Shown: positions 1 through 8,307, counted from the first letter of the stretch. The stretch is 8,307 nt of DNA from Caldifarciminota bacterium (GCA_026991055.1 JALXCE010000049.1:1-8307); one strand, 5' to 3'. Translations and numbers: made by a program. Notes: generated from the sequence alone by a model not told the origin.

Positions 1-1
1 C

Positions 2-1081
2 TGGGGATACACCGATTATCAGGGCAATGTCGAATTTGACCTCGGATGGGAACCTCTTGGCTATACCTTAGATGTTCTCTCACCTCTTGGAATGGGAGGC
101 ATAAACAATTTCTTTATCTTTGAAGGCAAATCATACACCTTCGAAGTCCAGATTCCTGATGCAAATGTAACCCCCGCAGGCAACTACCTGGCCGATTCTT
201 CCATATTCACAATAAGGAACTTCATTACGGGCAAACCTTACAGAATTTCAAGCGAGTACCTAAGGGACTCCATTGGCTACCACGGTGCCGGAAAAACACC
301 TTACTACTATGCCGGCGGAAAAGTCCTGAAAACCCAGAATGGCAGCACCATACAGTTTTCCAACCCCTCACCTTTTTACTACAGAATTGTTAAAGCAGAT
401 GTAGCCCTGCAGCCAGAACTTAAGCTCAAAAGCACCACTAAAAAATTAAAGCCCGGGGATAGAGTTAATTTTGAGTTAACAATTTTCCCGAAAACACACT
501 TTAGAAAGTTTCTGCTGGTGGTGAAAGGAGCTCTTGGTACCAAGGTCAAAGAGATCGATCCGGCGCACACAAAGGGTAAAGAATACACCTACAGCCTCCC
601 CGTGGACTGGATTTATCCGGGAAGGTATGAAGTTTCGGTTGAGGGTATTGGAATAAGTGGAGATACGCTTGAGAGCAACAGTGTGAGCTTTGAGGTCGAG
701 CCGGTTACAGAATACCGTGGACTTGTCTATCAGGACGAATGCACGAGCAAGCATCCATCAGGAAGCTACGTTTTCGGACCATTCACCATCAGGGATAGCC
801 TGCCATTTATCTTTCTAAAAGTTACATCGGATGCTGTGGGAGCGGATATTGATATCTTCCTCTTCAGGGACAAAAACGGCAACGGTAAGCTGGATGGGAT
901 GAAGGAGCTTGTAAAGAAATCCACCACACCACTTGCAACTGAGCGAATATTCATCCCCTACCCGAAGCAAGGAACCTACTGGCTTTATGTTCAGGGCTGC
1001 ACCATACCCGAACCACCTGCAAAATTCAAACTAATAACATCATTCAGGCTGGATAGTGAGGGGAATGTAAAATTTCCGTGA
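2..1081 (+). CDS. C-terminal part of a secreted/surface protein with Ig-like and PPC-like domains (5' partial)
   Basis: The reading frame is open from base 2, so the true start lies outside the window; 359 residues are visible and the stop is TGA at 1079-1081. An ATG at 92 is in frame, but the coding sequence continues upstream with similar aromatic, Gly-rich content, so it is not the start. Visible residues about 137-233 read as a beta-sandwich (Ig/Fn3-like) domain. Residues about 255-350 resemble the PPC (bacterial pre-peptidase C-terminal) fold, with an alternating strand 'ADIDIFLF', a Ca-binding-like loop DKNGNGKLD (290-298) and a late 'GTYWLYVQG' strand. The only two cysteines (about 247 and 333) flank the PPC-like region and could form a disulfide, which fits export. 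PPC domains commonly end secreted subtilisin-type (S8) or metallo-peptidases, so the missing N-terminal part may be a protease; no catalytic motif is visible here. G+C resembles fusA and sppA. The product name is uncertain. Confidence 0.75.
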   Translation, partial: WGYTDYQGNVEFDLGWEPLGYTLDVLSPLGMGGINNFFIFEGKSYTFEVQIPDANVTPAGNYLADSSIFTIRNFITGKPYRISSEYLRDSIGYHGAGKTPYYYAGGKVLKTQNGSTIQFSNPSPFYYRIVKADVALQPELKLKSTTKKLKPGDRVNFELTIFPKTHFRKFLLVVKGALGTKVKEIDPAHTKGKEYTYSLPVDWIYPGRYEVSVEGIGISGDTLESNSVSFEVEPVTEYRGLVYQDECTSKHPSGSYVFGPFTIRDSLPFIFLKVTSDAVGADIDIFLFRDKNGNGKLDGMKELVKKSTTPLATERIFIPYPKQGTYWLYVQGCTIPEPPAKFKLITSFRLDSEGNVKFP

Positions 1082-1107
1082 GAATACGATGTAGCCCCTC
1101 ACCTTTA

Positions 1108-1149
1108 TCCTCTCCCCGCAAGAAATTTATGCAGGGAGAGGAGATTTTT
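1108..1149 (+). terminator. Left REP-like hairpin of copy A, possible terminator of the upstream gene
   Basis: Arm TCCTCTCCCCGC (1108-1119) pairs with GCAGGGAGAGGA (1131-1142) with one mismatch around an 11-base loop. The bases GA and then TTTTT (1145-1149) follow on the plus strand. It starts 27 bases after the stop of the gene ending at 1081, a suitable position for intrinsic termination. The hairpin belongs to the repeat, and the T-run is also present in the second copy, where no plus-strand gene reads into it. Termination would therefore be a secondary use of the repeat. Confidence 0.45.
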
Positions 1150-1288
1150 GTAAAAAACATGAGACAAACAATAGTCCTTCCATTAGCTTGCGAGCTGGCA
1201 AACTCATTTTTCATGAAGTTCATATTTCCCAAAACCATTTTGCTCACCACGATCGGAACTTGAGTCTCCAAAAACTGGTAAGGGCATC

Positions 1289-1319
1289 TCCCTCCCCTGC
1301 GCTGTGCGCGGGGGAGGGA
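1289..1319 (+). repeat. Right REP-like palindrome of copy A
   Basis: Arm TCCCTCCCCTGCGC (1289-1302) pairs with GCGCGGGGGAGGGA (1306-1319) across a TGT loop. This gives 14 base pairs, 13 Watson-Crick and one G-T. There is no T-tract on either side, so it is not a standard terminator. The flank GGGATTCAGGGAGGTGGC follows, matching the flank at 3930-3944 in pattern. Confidence 0.7.
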
Positions 1320-1397
1320 TTCAGGGAGGTGGCGTTCTTCTTGAAAAATTAAGAAAACCAGGGAGTTTCTTTAACTCAGGATATATTTTTGCAGGAT

Positions 1398-1433
1398 AAA
1401 AAGGGGCGGCCGGGGCGAAGCCCCGGCCGCCCC
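1398..1433 (-). terminator. Intrinsic terminator of fusA
   Basis: A perfect 14-bp stem (GGGGCGGCCGGGGC at 1403-1416 against 1420-1433) closes on a three-base loop, read UUC on the minus strand. On the minus strand it is followed directly by TTTTT (1402-1398). It begins 50 bases past the fusA stop. On the plus strand the stem is followed by A residues, so it acts only on minus-strand transcripts. Confidence 0.9.
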
Positions 1434-1482
1434 AAAAATTCATCTGAAAAATTCAACAGCCTCCACAAAATCCAACCGCTTA

Positions 1483-3576
<2,094 letters not shown>

Positions 3577-3584
3577 GACAATCA

Positions 3585-3588
3585 CTCC
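3585..3588 (-). promoter_or_regulatory. Ribosome-binding site that sets the fusA start
   Basis: The minus strand reads AAGGAG, then TGATTGTC, then GTG. The GGAG core at 3585-3588 lies 8 bases before the GTG at 3576-3574, which is ideal spacing. Starting three codons earlier, at 3585, would place the start codon inside the Shine-Dalgarno sequence. Confidence 0.85.
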
Positions 3589-3634
3589 TTATTTTCTAAA
3601 ATCCAAGGGGGATACCCTTAAGAAAGGTCGGAGT

Positions 3635-3663
3635 ATAATACCTGTTTCACTCCACCCTGTCAA
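3635..3663 (-). promoter_or_regulatory. Sigma70-type promoter of fusA
   Basis: On the minus strand, a perfect -35 TTGACA (3663-3658) is separated by exactly 17 bases from a -10 TATTAT (3640-3635; 5 of 6 matches to consensus). Transcription should start near 3628, leaving a leader of about 50 bases. The leader can form a short stem (AAGGG/CCCTT, 3605-3619), which is too weak to call a regulator. Confidence 0.85.
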
Positions 3664-3768
3664 GGGGCTAAAATAGCTTGTTTAAAAAATGCGAATTTCA
3701 GACTGGTTTTCTAAACGAAACCCCATAATCTAACAAATGAGATTGTAAAGATGTATCCTCTCACCATG

Positions 3769-3803
3769 ATCCTTCCCCGCAAGTATTTATGCGGGAAAAG
3801 GAT
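3769..3803 (+). repeat. Left REP-like palindrome of copy B
   Basis: ATCCTTCCCCGC (3769-3780) pairs imperfectly with GCGGGAAAAGGAT (3791-3803) around a 10-base loop AAGTATTTAT. That loop closely matches AAGAAATTTAT in copy A. A GTTTTTG tail follows. No plus-strand gene precedes it, so a terminator role is not needed here. Confidence 0.6.
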
Positions 3804-3908
3804 GTTTTTGGGTTTAATAGATACAGAAGGAATTGTAATTTTTGATAGCAGTTTAACAGGGCTGCCACACACTCTCTCCCAAGAAGTGTGAAAACCGCCC
3901 AAAATTAC

Positions 3909-3929
3909 CTCTCCCGCTTTGCGGGAGAG
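3909..3929 (+). repeat. Right REP-like palindrome of copy B
   Basis: This is a perfect 9-bp stem, CTCTCCCGC against GCGGGAGAG, with a TTT loop. It is followed by AGTTAGGGAGATGGCC, close to the GGGTTAGGG-type flank of common REP-like repeats. There is no adjoining T-tract. Confidence 0.7.
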
Positions 3930-3960
3930 AGTTAGGGAGATGGCCTTGCATAAAATCATC

Positions 3961-4213
3961 TTTTCATCCCGAGCACGATATAAAAGTGGGGGAAAAATTT
4001 AAAAAGCATCACCTTTAAAATCTCTCTTTCGTTCGATTTGGTGCATTTTCCCACTTGTTCTGTTAGCGGAGGACAAGAGAATAGTACCATTTCCCGTCAG
4101 GTAGAATGCTTAGCAGTACTTTCCCACCCACGCAATGAGTGAAGAAATGCGACATTATCTTAGAACAAGAACCCAAAATGGAATTTATCATCATACAGGG
4201 TTAAAATAAAAAC
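3961..4213 (+). other. AT-rich leader upstream of the ATPase gene, function unassigned
   Basis: No convincing promoter is visible; TATAAA at 3979-3984 has no -35 partner at proper spacing. AGTGGG and AAAA (3985-3996), then GCA and CC further on, match in order the reverse complement of GGTGCATTTTCCCACT (4040-4055), giving a long imperfect inverted repeat. TTTCCC occurs three times on the plus strand (4047-4052, 4090-4095, 4120-4125), the last two preceded by AGTAC. The segment could hold the regulatory region of the ATPase gene or the remnant of an older insertion; I cannot choose between these. Confidence 0.35.
4135..4209 (+). CDS. Possible 24-codon leader ORF before the ATPase gene
   Basis: ATG at 4135 opens a 24-codon frame (MSEEMRHYLRTRT..., rich in Arg and His) that ends with TAA at 4207-4209, 4 bases before the ATG of the ATPase. 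The close spacing would allow translational coupling, which is attractive because the ATPase start has only a weak, distant AGGG. Against it, there is no ribosome-binding site before 4135 and the peptide is not recognised. It may be chance or the tail of a decayed gene, since the frame is open back to a TAG at 4111-4113. Confidence 0.15.
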   Translation: MSEEMRHYLRTRTQNGIYHHTGLK

Positions 4214-6547
4214 ATGGAGAACAGAATCTTTGACACCTTGTTAGGAATATTATCTTTCGGGATTAAAGGGCTTACTAAATGGTTGTGGAAAAAAGAATAT
4301 TCCAAAAGGGGACGAAAAGGAGCAACTGTTATACCCCGTGTGTACTTGAGCATTTTTGTTGTATTTGTTACTTCTATTGTCCTATGCGTTTTGATTTTTT
4401 TACTAAATGTAAAACTATCTCCAAGGTCACTGATGTACTTTTTTATTGTTGTTGCTATTTGGTTCTCCACAATATGGTATCAAACTCAAAAAATGCTGGA
4501 ATCTCCTCTCTCATCGGGTAAAAAGATTAAGTCTATCGAAGATATCGAAACAGCACTTGGTTCTGGAGAAGAGGGAGTGCCTTTTAAATTTGGATGGTTG
4601 AATAAAAAAGATGTTCAACAAAGTGTTAGAAGGGATGAAGTTGATGAACTTAAGAAACTTTTCAAAAAGCATAGAGCAATTTTACTTGAAGGGCCTCCTG
4701 CATCGGGTAAAACTGTTATTGCCAAGCAATTCGGATTGGAAATGGCAAAAAAGGGGTATTTTGTCTATTACGCGAACCTTACTGTGAGGAGAGGACTTGG
4801 TAAAAATGCTAAAGGTGAAAATGTAACACCAGAAACACTTCCAAACGAGCTAAAAGAAGAACTTTTGGGCAATCTTAATGTCGATATTTACATCATAATT
4901 GAGGATATTCATAACTATCTAAGTAAATATGATGCAATGAACTGGGCAGCTGACAGTAAGAACAAAATTAAGCTGCTGCTGGTTTCAAGGCCAATAAGAG
5001 AACACGTTTTTACAGGAGAAAGACAACTTAAATCGAAAAAAACCGAGCAGTTTTCATGGGCTCATAAATTTGAAATCAAAGGGGATCAAGTGCTACCTCA
5101 AATTGTTGAGAGAGCACAAAAAATTGAAGGAATTCATTTTAATGATATTGAGAAAATTAAAAAATTCGTCAAAGGGAATTTATATCTTCTAATTTTCGCT
5201 ATCAAGGCGTCAGAGGAAAATAGTAAACTGTTGGATGATATAGATAAAGCTGATATTAGGAAACAGGTTGTAGATTATATCTTGGGAGACGAGAAACCTT
5301 TTAAATCACTTCTTGGAAAGGCTTCTGAAAAATTTGGGAACAGACAGTTGAGTAACACACAAAAGAATGAATTTAAGGAAATCCTTAAATTCCTCTCCGT
5401 CATTTCCCAATATGAATTACCTGTAAGGGAAGAAACGCTGGCAAAATATTTAGGACTGAGGGTGGATGATGTGGAGAAATACATGGAACCTCTTGTAAAC
5501 TACGGAGATATTGTGAAAATAAAGCGTCAAGATTTCATAAGTAATAGCTATATGGTTCCCCATTCAAAACTTGCTGAATCAATGACAGATGTTTTAATAA
5601 ATCCTGATACCTCTCTTTTGGATGAAAAGCTTGAAATTCTCAAGTTTTACTTAAAGTACGACGATTATCCGGGCACCTTAATCTACAGAGTTATGCATGG
5701 GGAAGATAAAGAACTTTCCAGACTTCTCCTGTCTTACTTAGATGAAAGTGATTTTGAAGATATTAAAAATAAAAACTTGGACCTCATAGAGATTTCCTCT
5801 ATTTTGTGTATATTTAATTTAGATTTTCTTGTTAGCTTTTACATTATTCATAAAAAGATTTTAGCTGATGTTTTAAATAACCTCCGTGAAAAATTCATAA
5901 AATTTTTTGAAAATCAAATTCGTAACGTGTCTTACAACAGCCAAAATCCTGCAGATATCGGTATTTTCTTCTATAGATTAAGCATGGTTAATAGAACCCT
6001 CGCAAAGGACATTATTGATCAACTTGAAGAAGAAAGTGACTTGACCTCCATTTCACTCAAAAATTCTGACATAAGAGATATCGGTAAGTTCATTCAAGGA
6101 ATTGCAATGGTAAATAAAGAATTGGCTAAGAAAATCATTAGTCAACATAAAAATGATATATCTACCTCCCTCAAAAATACTCACATCAAATATATTGGCT
6201 ATTCCATCGTGGAAATTGCATGGGCAAATACAGAAGTTGCTGAGGAAATTATTCGTCACCATAAAGATAAATTGGGGAAAATACTAAGATCGATCTCGCA
6301 TGAAGAATGGCTTGATTTTTGGTCGGTGGTTGGCCAATGGCACCCTGAGTTTTCTTTCAAAATTTTAACAGAATATTTTGATGATTTAACCCAAGACATT
6401 TTGGAAAGCGCTAAGCAGGATTTTCTTTCAAAACTTTGCCAACCGGAAAGTTCATTTTTTCTACTAGGTGGAGTGCAACAAAACCTTAAAAAATTCATAG
6501 ACTTGCTCATCCAAAGGTATGGTATTAAATGTGAGTCTGACTCTTAA
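4214..6547 (+). CDS. Membrane-anchored STAND/AAA-like P-loop ATPase with C-terminal helical repeats
   Basis: The protein has 777 residues and I do not recognise it as a named family. A short N-terminal segment rich in Lys and Arg precedes two hydrophobic helices (about 43-66 and 72-90), which should anchor it in the inner membrane with the rest probably cytoplasmic. The P-loop domain has Walker A GPPASGKT (160-167), a Walker B-like strand IYIIIED (225-231) and a following strand-Arg, LLLVSRP (254-260). About 388-460 reads as a winged helix. About 465-770 is all-helical and includes at least three related units of 38-40 residues (578-617, 618-655, 656-693). This effector/anchor-NTPase-repeat order is typical of STAND ATPases, which oligomerise after ligand sensing; many act in bacterial immunity. 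A defence role is inferred only. The ATG at 4214 is the first in frame after TAA at 4202-4204; its ribosome-binding site is weak (AGGG, 13 bases upstream). The gene is clearly AT-richer than its neighbours, suggesting transfer. Confidence 0.85.
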   Translation: MENRIFDTLLGILSFGIKGLTKWLWKKEYSKRGRKGATVIPRVYLSIFVVFVTSIVLCVLIFLLNVKLSPRSLMYFFIVVAIWFSTIWYQTQKMLESPLSSGKKIKSIEDIETALGSGEEGVPFKFGWLNKKDVQQSVRRDEVDELKKLFKKHRAILLEGPPASGKTVIAKQFGLEMAKKGYFVYYANLTVRRGLGKNAKGENVTPETLPNELKEELLGNLNVDIYIIIEDIHNYLSKYDAMNWAADSKNKIKLLLVSRPIREHVFTGERQLKSKKTEQFSWAHKFEIKGDQVLPQIVERAQKIEGIHFNDIEKIKKFVKGNLYLLIFAIKASEENSKLLDDIDKADIRKQVVDYILGDEKPFKSLLGKASEKFGNRQLSNTQKNEFKEILKFLSVISQYELPVREETLAKYLGLRVDDVEKYMEPLVNYGDIVKIKRQDFISNSYMVPHSKLAESMTDVLINPDTSLLDEKLEILKFYLKYDDYPGTLIYRVMHGEDKELSRLLLSYLDESDFEDIKNKNLDLIEISSILCIFNLDFLVSFYIIHKKILADVLNNLREKFIKFFENQIRNVSYNSQNPADIGIFFYRLSMVNRTLAKDIIDQLEEESDLTSISLKNSDIRDIGKFIQGIAMVNKELAKKIISQHKNDISTSLKNTHIKYIGYSIVEIAWANTEVAEEIIRHHKDKLGKILRSISHEEWLDFWSVVGQWHPEFSFKILTEYFDDLTQDILESAKQDFLSKLCQPESSFFLLGGVQQNLKKFIDLLIQRYGIKCESDS

Positions 6548-6553
6548 TTGTCT

Positions 6554-8307
6554 TCACTTCACCTCCATCCAATACGGCATCATGTAAAGGTAGGGGGAGG
6601 TGAGGAGGTTCATGTATTCGTTTATGCCAATGCCAGATTTTGGCAGGCCCATTTTCTTCTGTGGATAAACAACAAGTTTGTAGTCTCCCTTTATCCTCGC
6701 AAGTTTCACGGCTTCCCTGATAGCATCGTCAAGACCACCAATTTTGTCCACAAGACCAATCTTCGAGGCACGCATGCCGCTCCATACCCTTCCACGACCA
6801 ATTGCATTCACAGAATCCTTGCTAATACCACGAGTTTCCGAAACCCTCGAAATAAACTTATCATAACCGTGCTGAAGCTCACGTTTCAAGATGTCCATCT
6901 CCTTTGGAGATAGTTTCTTAAACGGGTTGTAAGCTGCGGCAAGGGGATCAGAGGCAAGAATCTTCGTATTTATCCCAATCTTTTTCGCAAAATCCTTAAA
7001 AACAAGCTTGCCCCCAAGAATTCCTATCGAGCCTGTTATCGTCGTATTGTCCGCATAGATTTTCGTTCCAGGCGAGGAAATATAATAACCACCTGACGCT
7101 GCCAGCCACCCCATTGAAACCACAAGAGGCTTCTCTTTCTTCAGCTTCATCAATTCCTGCCACATTGCTTCAGAGGCAATGGCATCCCCACCACCTGAAT
7201 TGATTCTAAAAACCACTGCTTTTATATTTTTGTCCTCCCGTAATCTCCTGATGATTTTCACCATACTTTCAGAGCCGATGGTGCTTCCTAAAATTCCATT
7301 TTTGGATTTCCCATTCACAATGGAGCCCTCTGCCGTTAGAACAGCAACTACCGGCCTCTCCCAGCCTTCATCAACAGTTTTCACCACTCTGTACTGCACA
7401 AACTTTTTGCCACCAATATCCGTTTCATGAACAATCTTGTCCACGAGGCCATATTTCAAAGCAAGGTCGGAATTGAAAAACCCGATCGAATCCACCAAAA
7501 ACCTCACACTGTCCACACTCATGTTTCTTCCCTTCGCGACTTTATTCACAAACTCTTTCATAAAATCGTGCAAAAGCACCATCGTCTGAAGGCTATCGTA
7601 TTTCGAAATATTTGAACGGGTGAGTGGCTCTATCGCACTCTTGTATTCTTTTATGTGGTAAAATTCTGCCTCGATGCCCAGTTTTTTCATTAATGGCAGA
7701 AAATAAACTTTTGTTGCCTGAAATCCCGGTATCATAACCTCACCCATGGTCTGGATGTAAACTTTTGTGCCCGCTGAGGCAAGGTAATAGGTGATGGGAG
7801 TGTAAACACTGGCAAAGAAATAAACCTTCTTACCCTTGAATTTCATCTTTTCAACAAGACTGCGGAGCTCTTCGGCCTGATTGTAAGTGAGCCTGGGGTT
7901 CCGGATTTTTATGAGCACTTCGCTCGTGCTTTTGTCATCTACAATTGCCCTGAACTTTCTCACTAAATCGTAAAAGGCGGGGCTGTAGCTCAGGAAACGA
8001 TACTTTCTGATTTCAGGATATTTGCCGTCCAGCACAATCTCCACACGACGTTTTCTTTTTAAATTTATATGTGAAGAATAAGGCCGCGCAGAAAGAATGG
8101 CCGTGTAGCGTATATTTTTGCCCCGTGCCCTGTAGCCGAAGCCAAAATTCGATATGAATAGCCTCACTCCAACACCCAGCTCACCGTCTTTATTGGCATC
8201 AAAGGTGAAGCTCAAACCCCTTATTGGCTGGAAAATAAGACCACCTCCATAATTCTCGAGCGAATCCGTGTAATCCACACGGGAGTAAAGCCTGACAACA
8301 CCCCTCA
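6554..8307 (-). CDS. sppA: SppA-type signal peptide peptidase (Ser/Lys, family S49) with N-terminal beta-barrel-like region (5' partial)
   Basis: The frame is open to the right edge, with 583 residues visible; the GTG at 8276-8278 is probably internal. Numbering from that GTG, the tandem S49 architecture of long (67K-type) SppA is present. The first repeat carries the general-base lysine in EYKSAIEP (K213, matching E. coli K209). The second carries GG and ASE around 362-370, the nucleophile in WLAASGGY (S395, matching S409) and the TGSIGI strand (415-420). SppA cleaves residual signal peptides and other membrane-associated peptides in the envelope. Unusually, the residues ahead of the peptidase (edge to about 66) alternate polar and hydrophobic with Gly and aromatics (GLSFTFDANKDGELGVGV, FGFGYRARG), like outer-membrane beta strands. 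No signal anchor of the E. coli type is seen in the visible part. The gene converges on the ATPase gene with 6 bases between stops and no terminator hairpin between them. Confidence 0.9.
   Translation of the reverse strand, partial: RGVVRLYSRVDYTDSLENYGGGLIFQPIRGLSFTFDANKDGELGVGVRLFISNFGFGYRARGKNIRYTAILSARPYSSHINLKRKRRVEIVLDGKYPEIRKYRFLSYSPAFYDLVRKFRAIVDDKSTSEVLIKIRNPRLTYNQAEELRSLVEKMKFKGKKVYFFASVYTPITYYLASAGTKVYIQTMGEVMIPGFQATKVYFLPLMKKLGIEAEFYHIKEYKSAIEPLTRSNISKYDSLQTMVLLHDFMKEFVNKVAKGRNMSVDSVRFLVDSIGFFNSDLALKYGLVDKIVHETDIGGKKFVQYRVVKTVDEGWERPVVAVLTAEGSIVNGKSKNGILGSTIGSESMVKIIRRLREDKNIKAVVFRINSGGGDAIASEAMWQELMKLKKEKPLVVSMGWLAASGGYYISSPGTKIYADNTTITGSIGILGGKLVFKDFAKKIGINTKILASDPLAAAYNPFKKLSPKEMDILKRELQHGYDKFISRVSETRGISKDSVNAIGRGRVWSGMRASKIGLVDKIGGLDDAIREAVKLARIKGDYKLVVYPQKKMGLPKSGIGINEYMNLLTSPYLYMMPYWMEVK

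Larger units (their letters stand above)
1088..1337. repeat. Composite of two inverted REP-like palindromes, copy A
   Basis: The stretch 1082-1482 has no convincing gene. Two G/C-rich palindromes at 1108-1142 and 1289-1319 lie in opposite orientation. Outside each stem is a related G-rich flank: read outward, GGATAAAGGTGAGGGGC on the left (reverse complement) and GGGATTCAGGGAGGTGGC on the right. The 146 bases between the palindromes show no obvious structure. The same arrangement recurs at 3750-3944; the left outer edges share GATGTA followed by a CCYCTCACC-type block. The stem-plus-'GGGTTAGGGTGAGGG'-like flank recalls REP-type intergenic palindromes known from many bacteria. That the pair is one mobilised unit (BIME- or MITE-like) is inferred from two copies sharing its layout; no target-site duplication could be identified. 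Confidence 0.65.
3750..3944. repeat. Composite of two inverted REP-like palindromes, copy B
   Basis: This is the diverged second copy of the element at 1088-1337. The left edge has GATGTA then TCCTCTCACC, compared with GATGTA then GCCCCTCACC in copy A. A left palindrome lies at 3769-3803 and a right palindrome at 3909-3929, followed by GAGTTAGGGAGATGGCC. The left palindrome is again followed by TTTTTG. The interior (105 bases) is shorter than in copy A and not clearly related to it. The copy lies upstream of the fusA promoter, so the two composites bracket the fusA transcription unit. Confidence 0.65.

Noticed and set aside
1044..1271. Small frames on both strands in the 1044-1271 region
   Set aside because: They overlap the end of the secreted-protein gene and repeat copy A, have no start signals, and their peptides look like translated repeat.
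3711..3959. 82-codon minus-strand frame upstream of fusA
   Set aside because: It lies almost entirely inside repeat copy B, has no ribosome-binding site or recognisable domain, and its amino acids reflect the palindromes.
3946..3984. TTGCAT and TATAAA as a promoter for the ATPase gene
   Set aside because: The boxes are 27 bases apart, far beyond the normal 16-18, and no intermediate -35 is present.
4047..4125. Three TTTCCC motifs considered as a CRISPR-like or iteron array
   Set aside because: The shared core is only 6 bases, spacing is uneven (43 and 30) and flanks differ, so it is neither CRISPR nor a clear iteron set.
6530..6545. GAGTC/GACTC palindrome at the end of the ATPase gene as a terminator
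   Set aside because: The stem is only 5 bp, lies within coding sequence and has no T-tract.
6548..6913. 121-codon plus-strand frame opposite sppA
   Set aside because: It is antisense to a well-supported conserved peptidase and encodes nothing recognisable.

Overview
The window comes from a bacterium, most likely an uncultured diderm, possibly thermophilic lineage (a WOR-3/Hydrothermae-like or other FCB-type group would fit; this is a guess from protein style, not a placement). Grounds: a canonical bacterial EF-G with a textbook sigma70-type promoter and intrinsic terminator; a secreted protein with a C-terminal PPC-like domain; and an SppA-type peptidase preceded by what reads as outer-membrane beta-barrel strands. 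There are no rRNA or tRNA genes, no CRISPR array and no recognisable transposase.

Layout. (1) 2-1081, plus strand: the C-terminal part of a secreted or cell-surface protein, running in from the left edge. (2) 1082-1482: intergenic DNA holding a composite of two inverted REP-like palindromes (about 1088-1337) and the fusA terminator (1398-1433). (3) 1483-3576, minus strand: fusA, standing alone rather than in a str operon, with its own promoter at 3635-3663 and a GTG start fixed by the ribosome-binding site. (4) 3750-3944: a second, diverged copy of the same inverted-palindrome composite, so fusA is bracketed by two copies. (5) 3961-4213: an unexplained 250-base leader with an imperfect inverted repeat, a recurring TTTCCC motif and a possible 24-codon ORF. 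(6) 4214-6547, plus strand: a 777-residue, AT-rich gene for a membrane-anchored STAND/AAA-like P-loop ATPase with a winged-helix-like region and C-terminal helical repeats. (7) 6554 to the right edge, minus strand: an SppA-type Ser/Lys peptidase whose N-terminus lies outside the window; its stop is only 6 bases from the ATPase stop.

How they fit together. The four genes do not form an operon, and each looks separately transcribed. fusA and the sppA-like gene are core functions (translation elongation; envelope proteolysis). The ATPase is the accessory element. It differs in base composition from its neighbours, sits directly against the 3' end of sppA beside a repeat-rich intergenic region, and has the effector-NTPase-helical-repeat plan of STAND signalling and anti-phage defence proteins. 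It is the best candidate here for an undescribed system, but a defence role is inferred from architecture alone.
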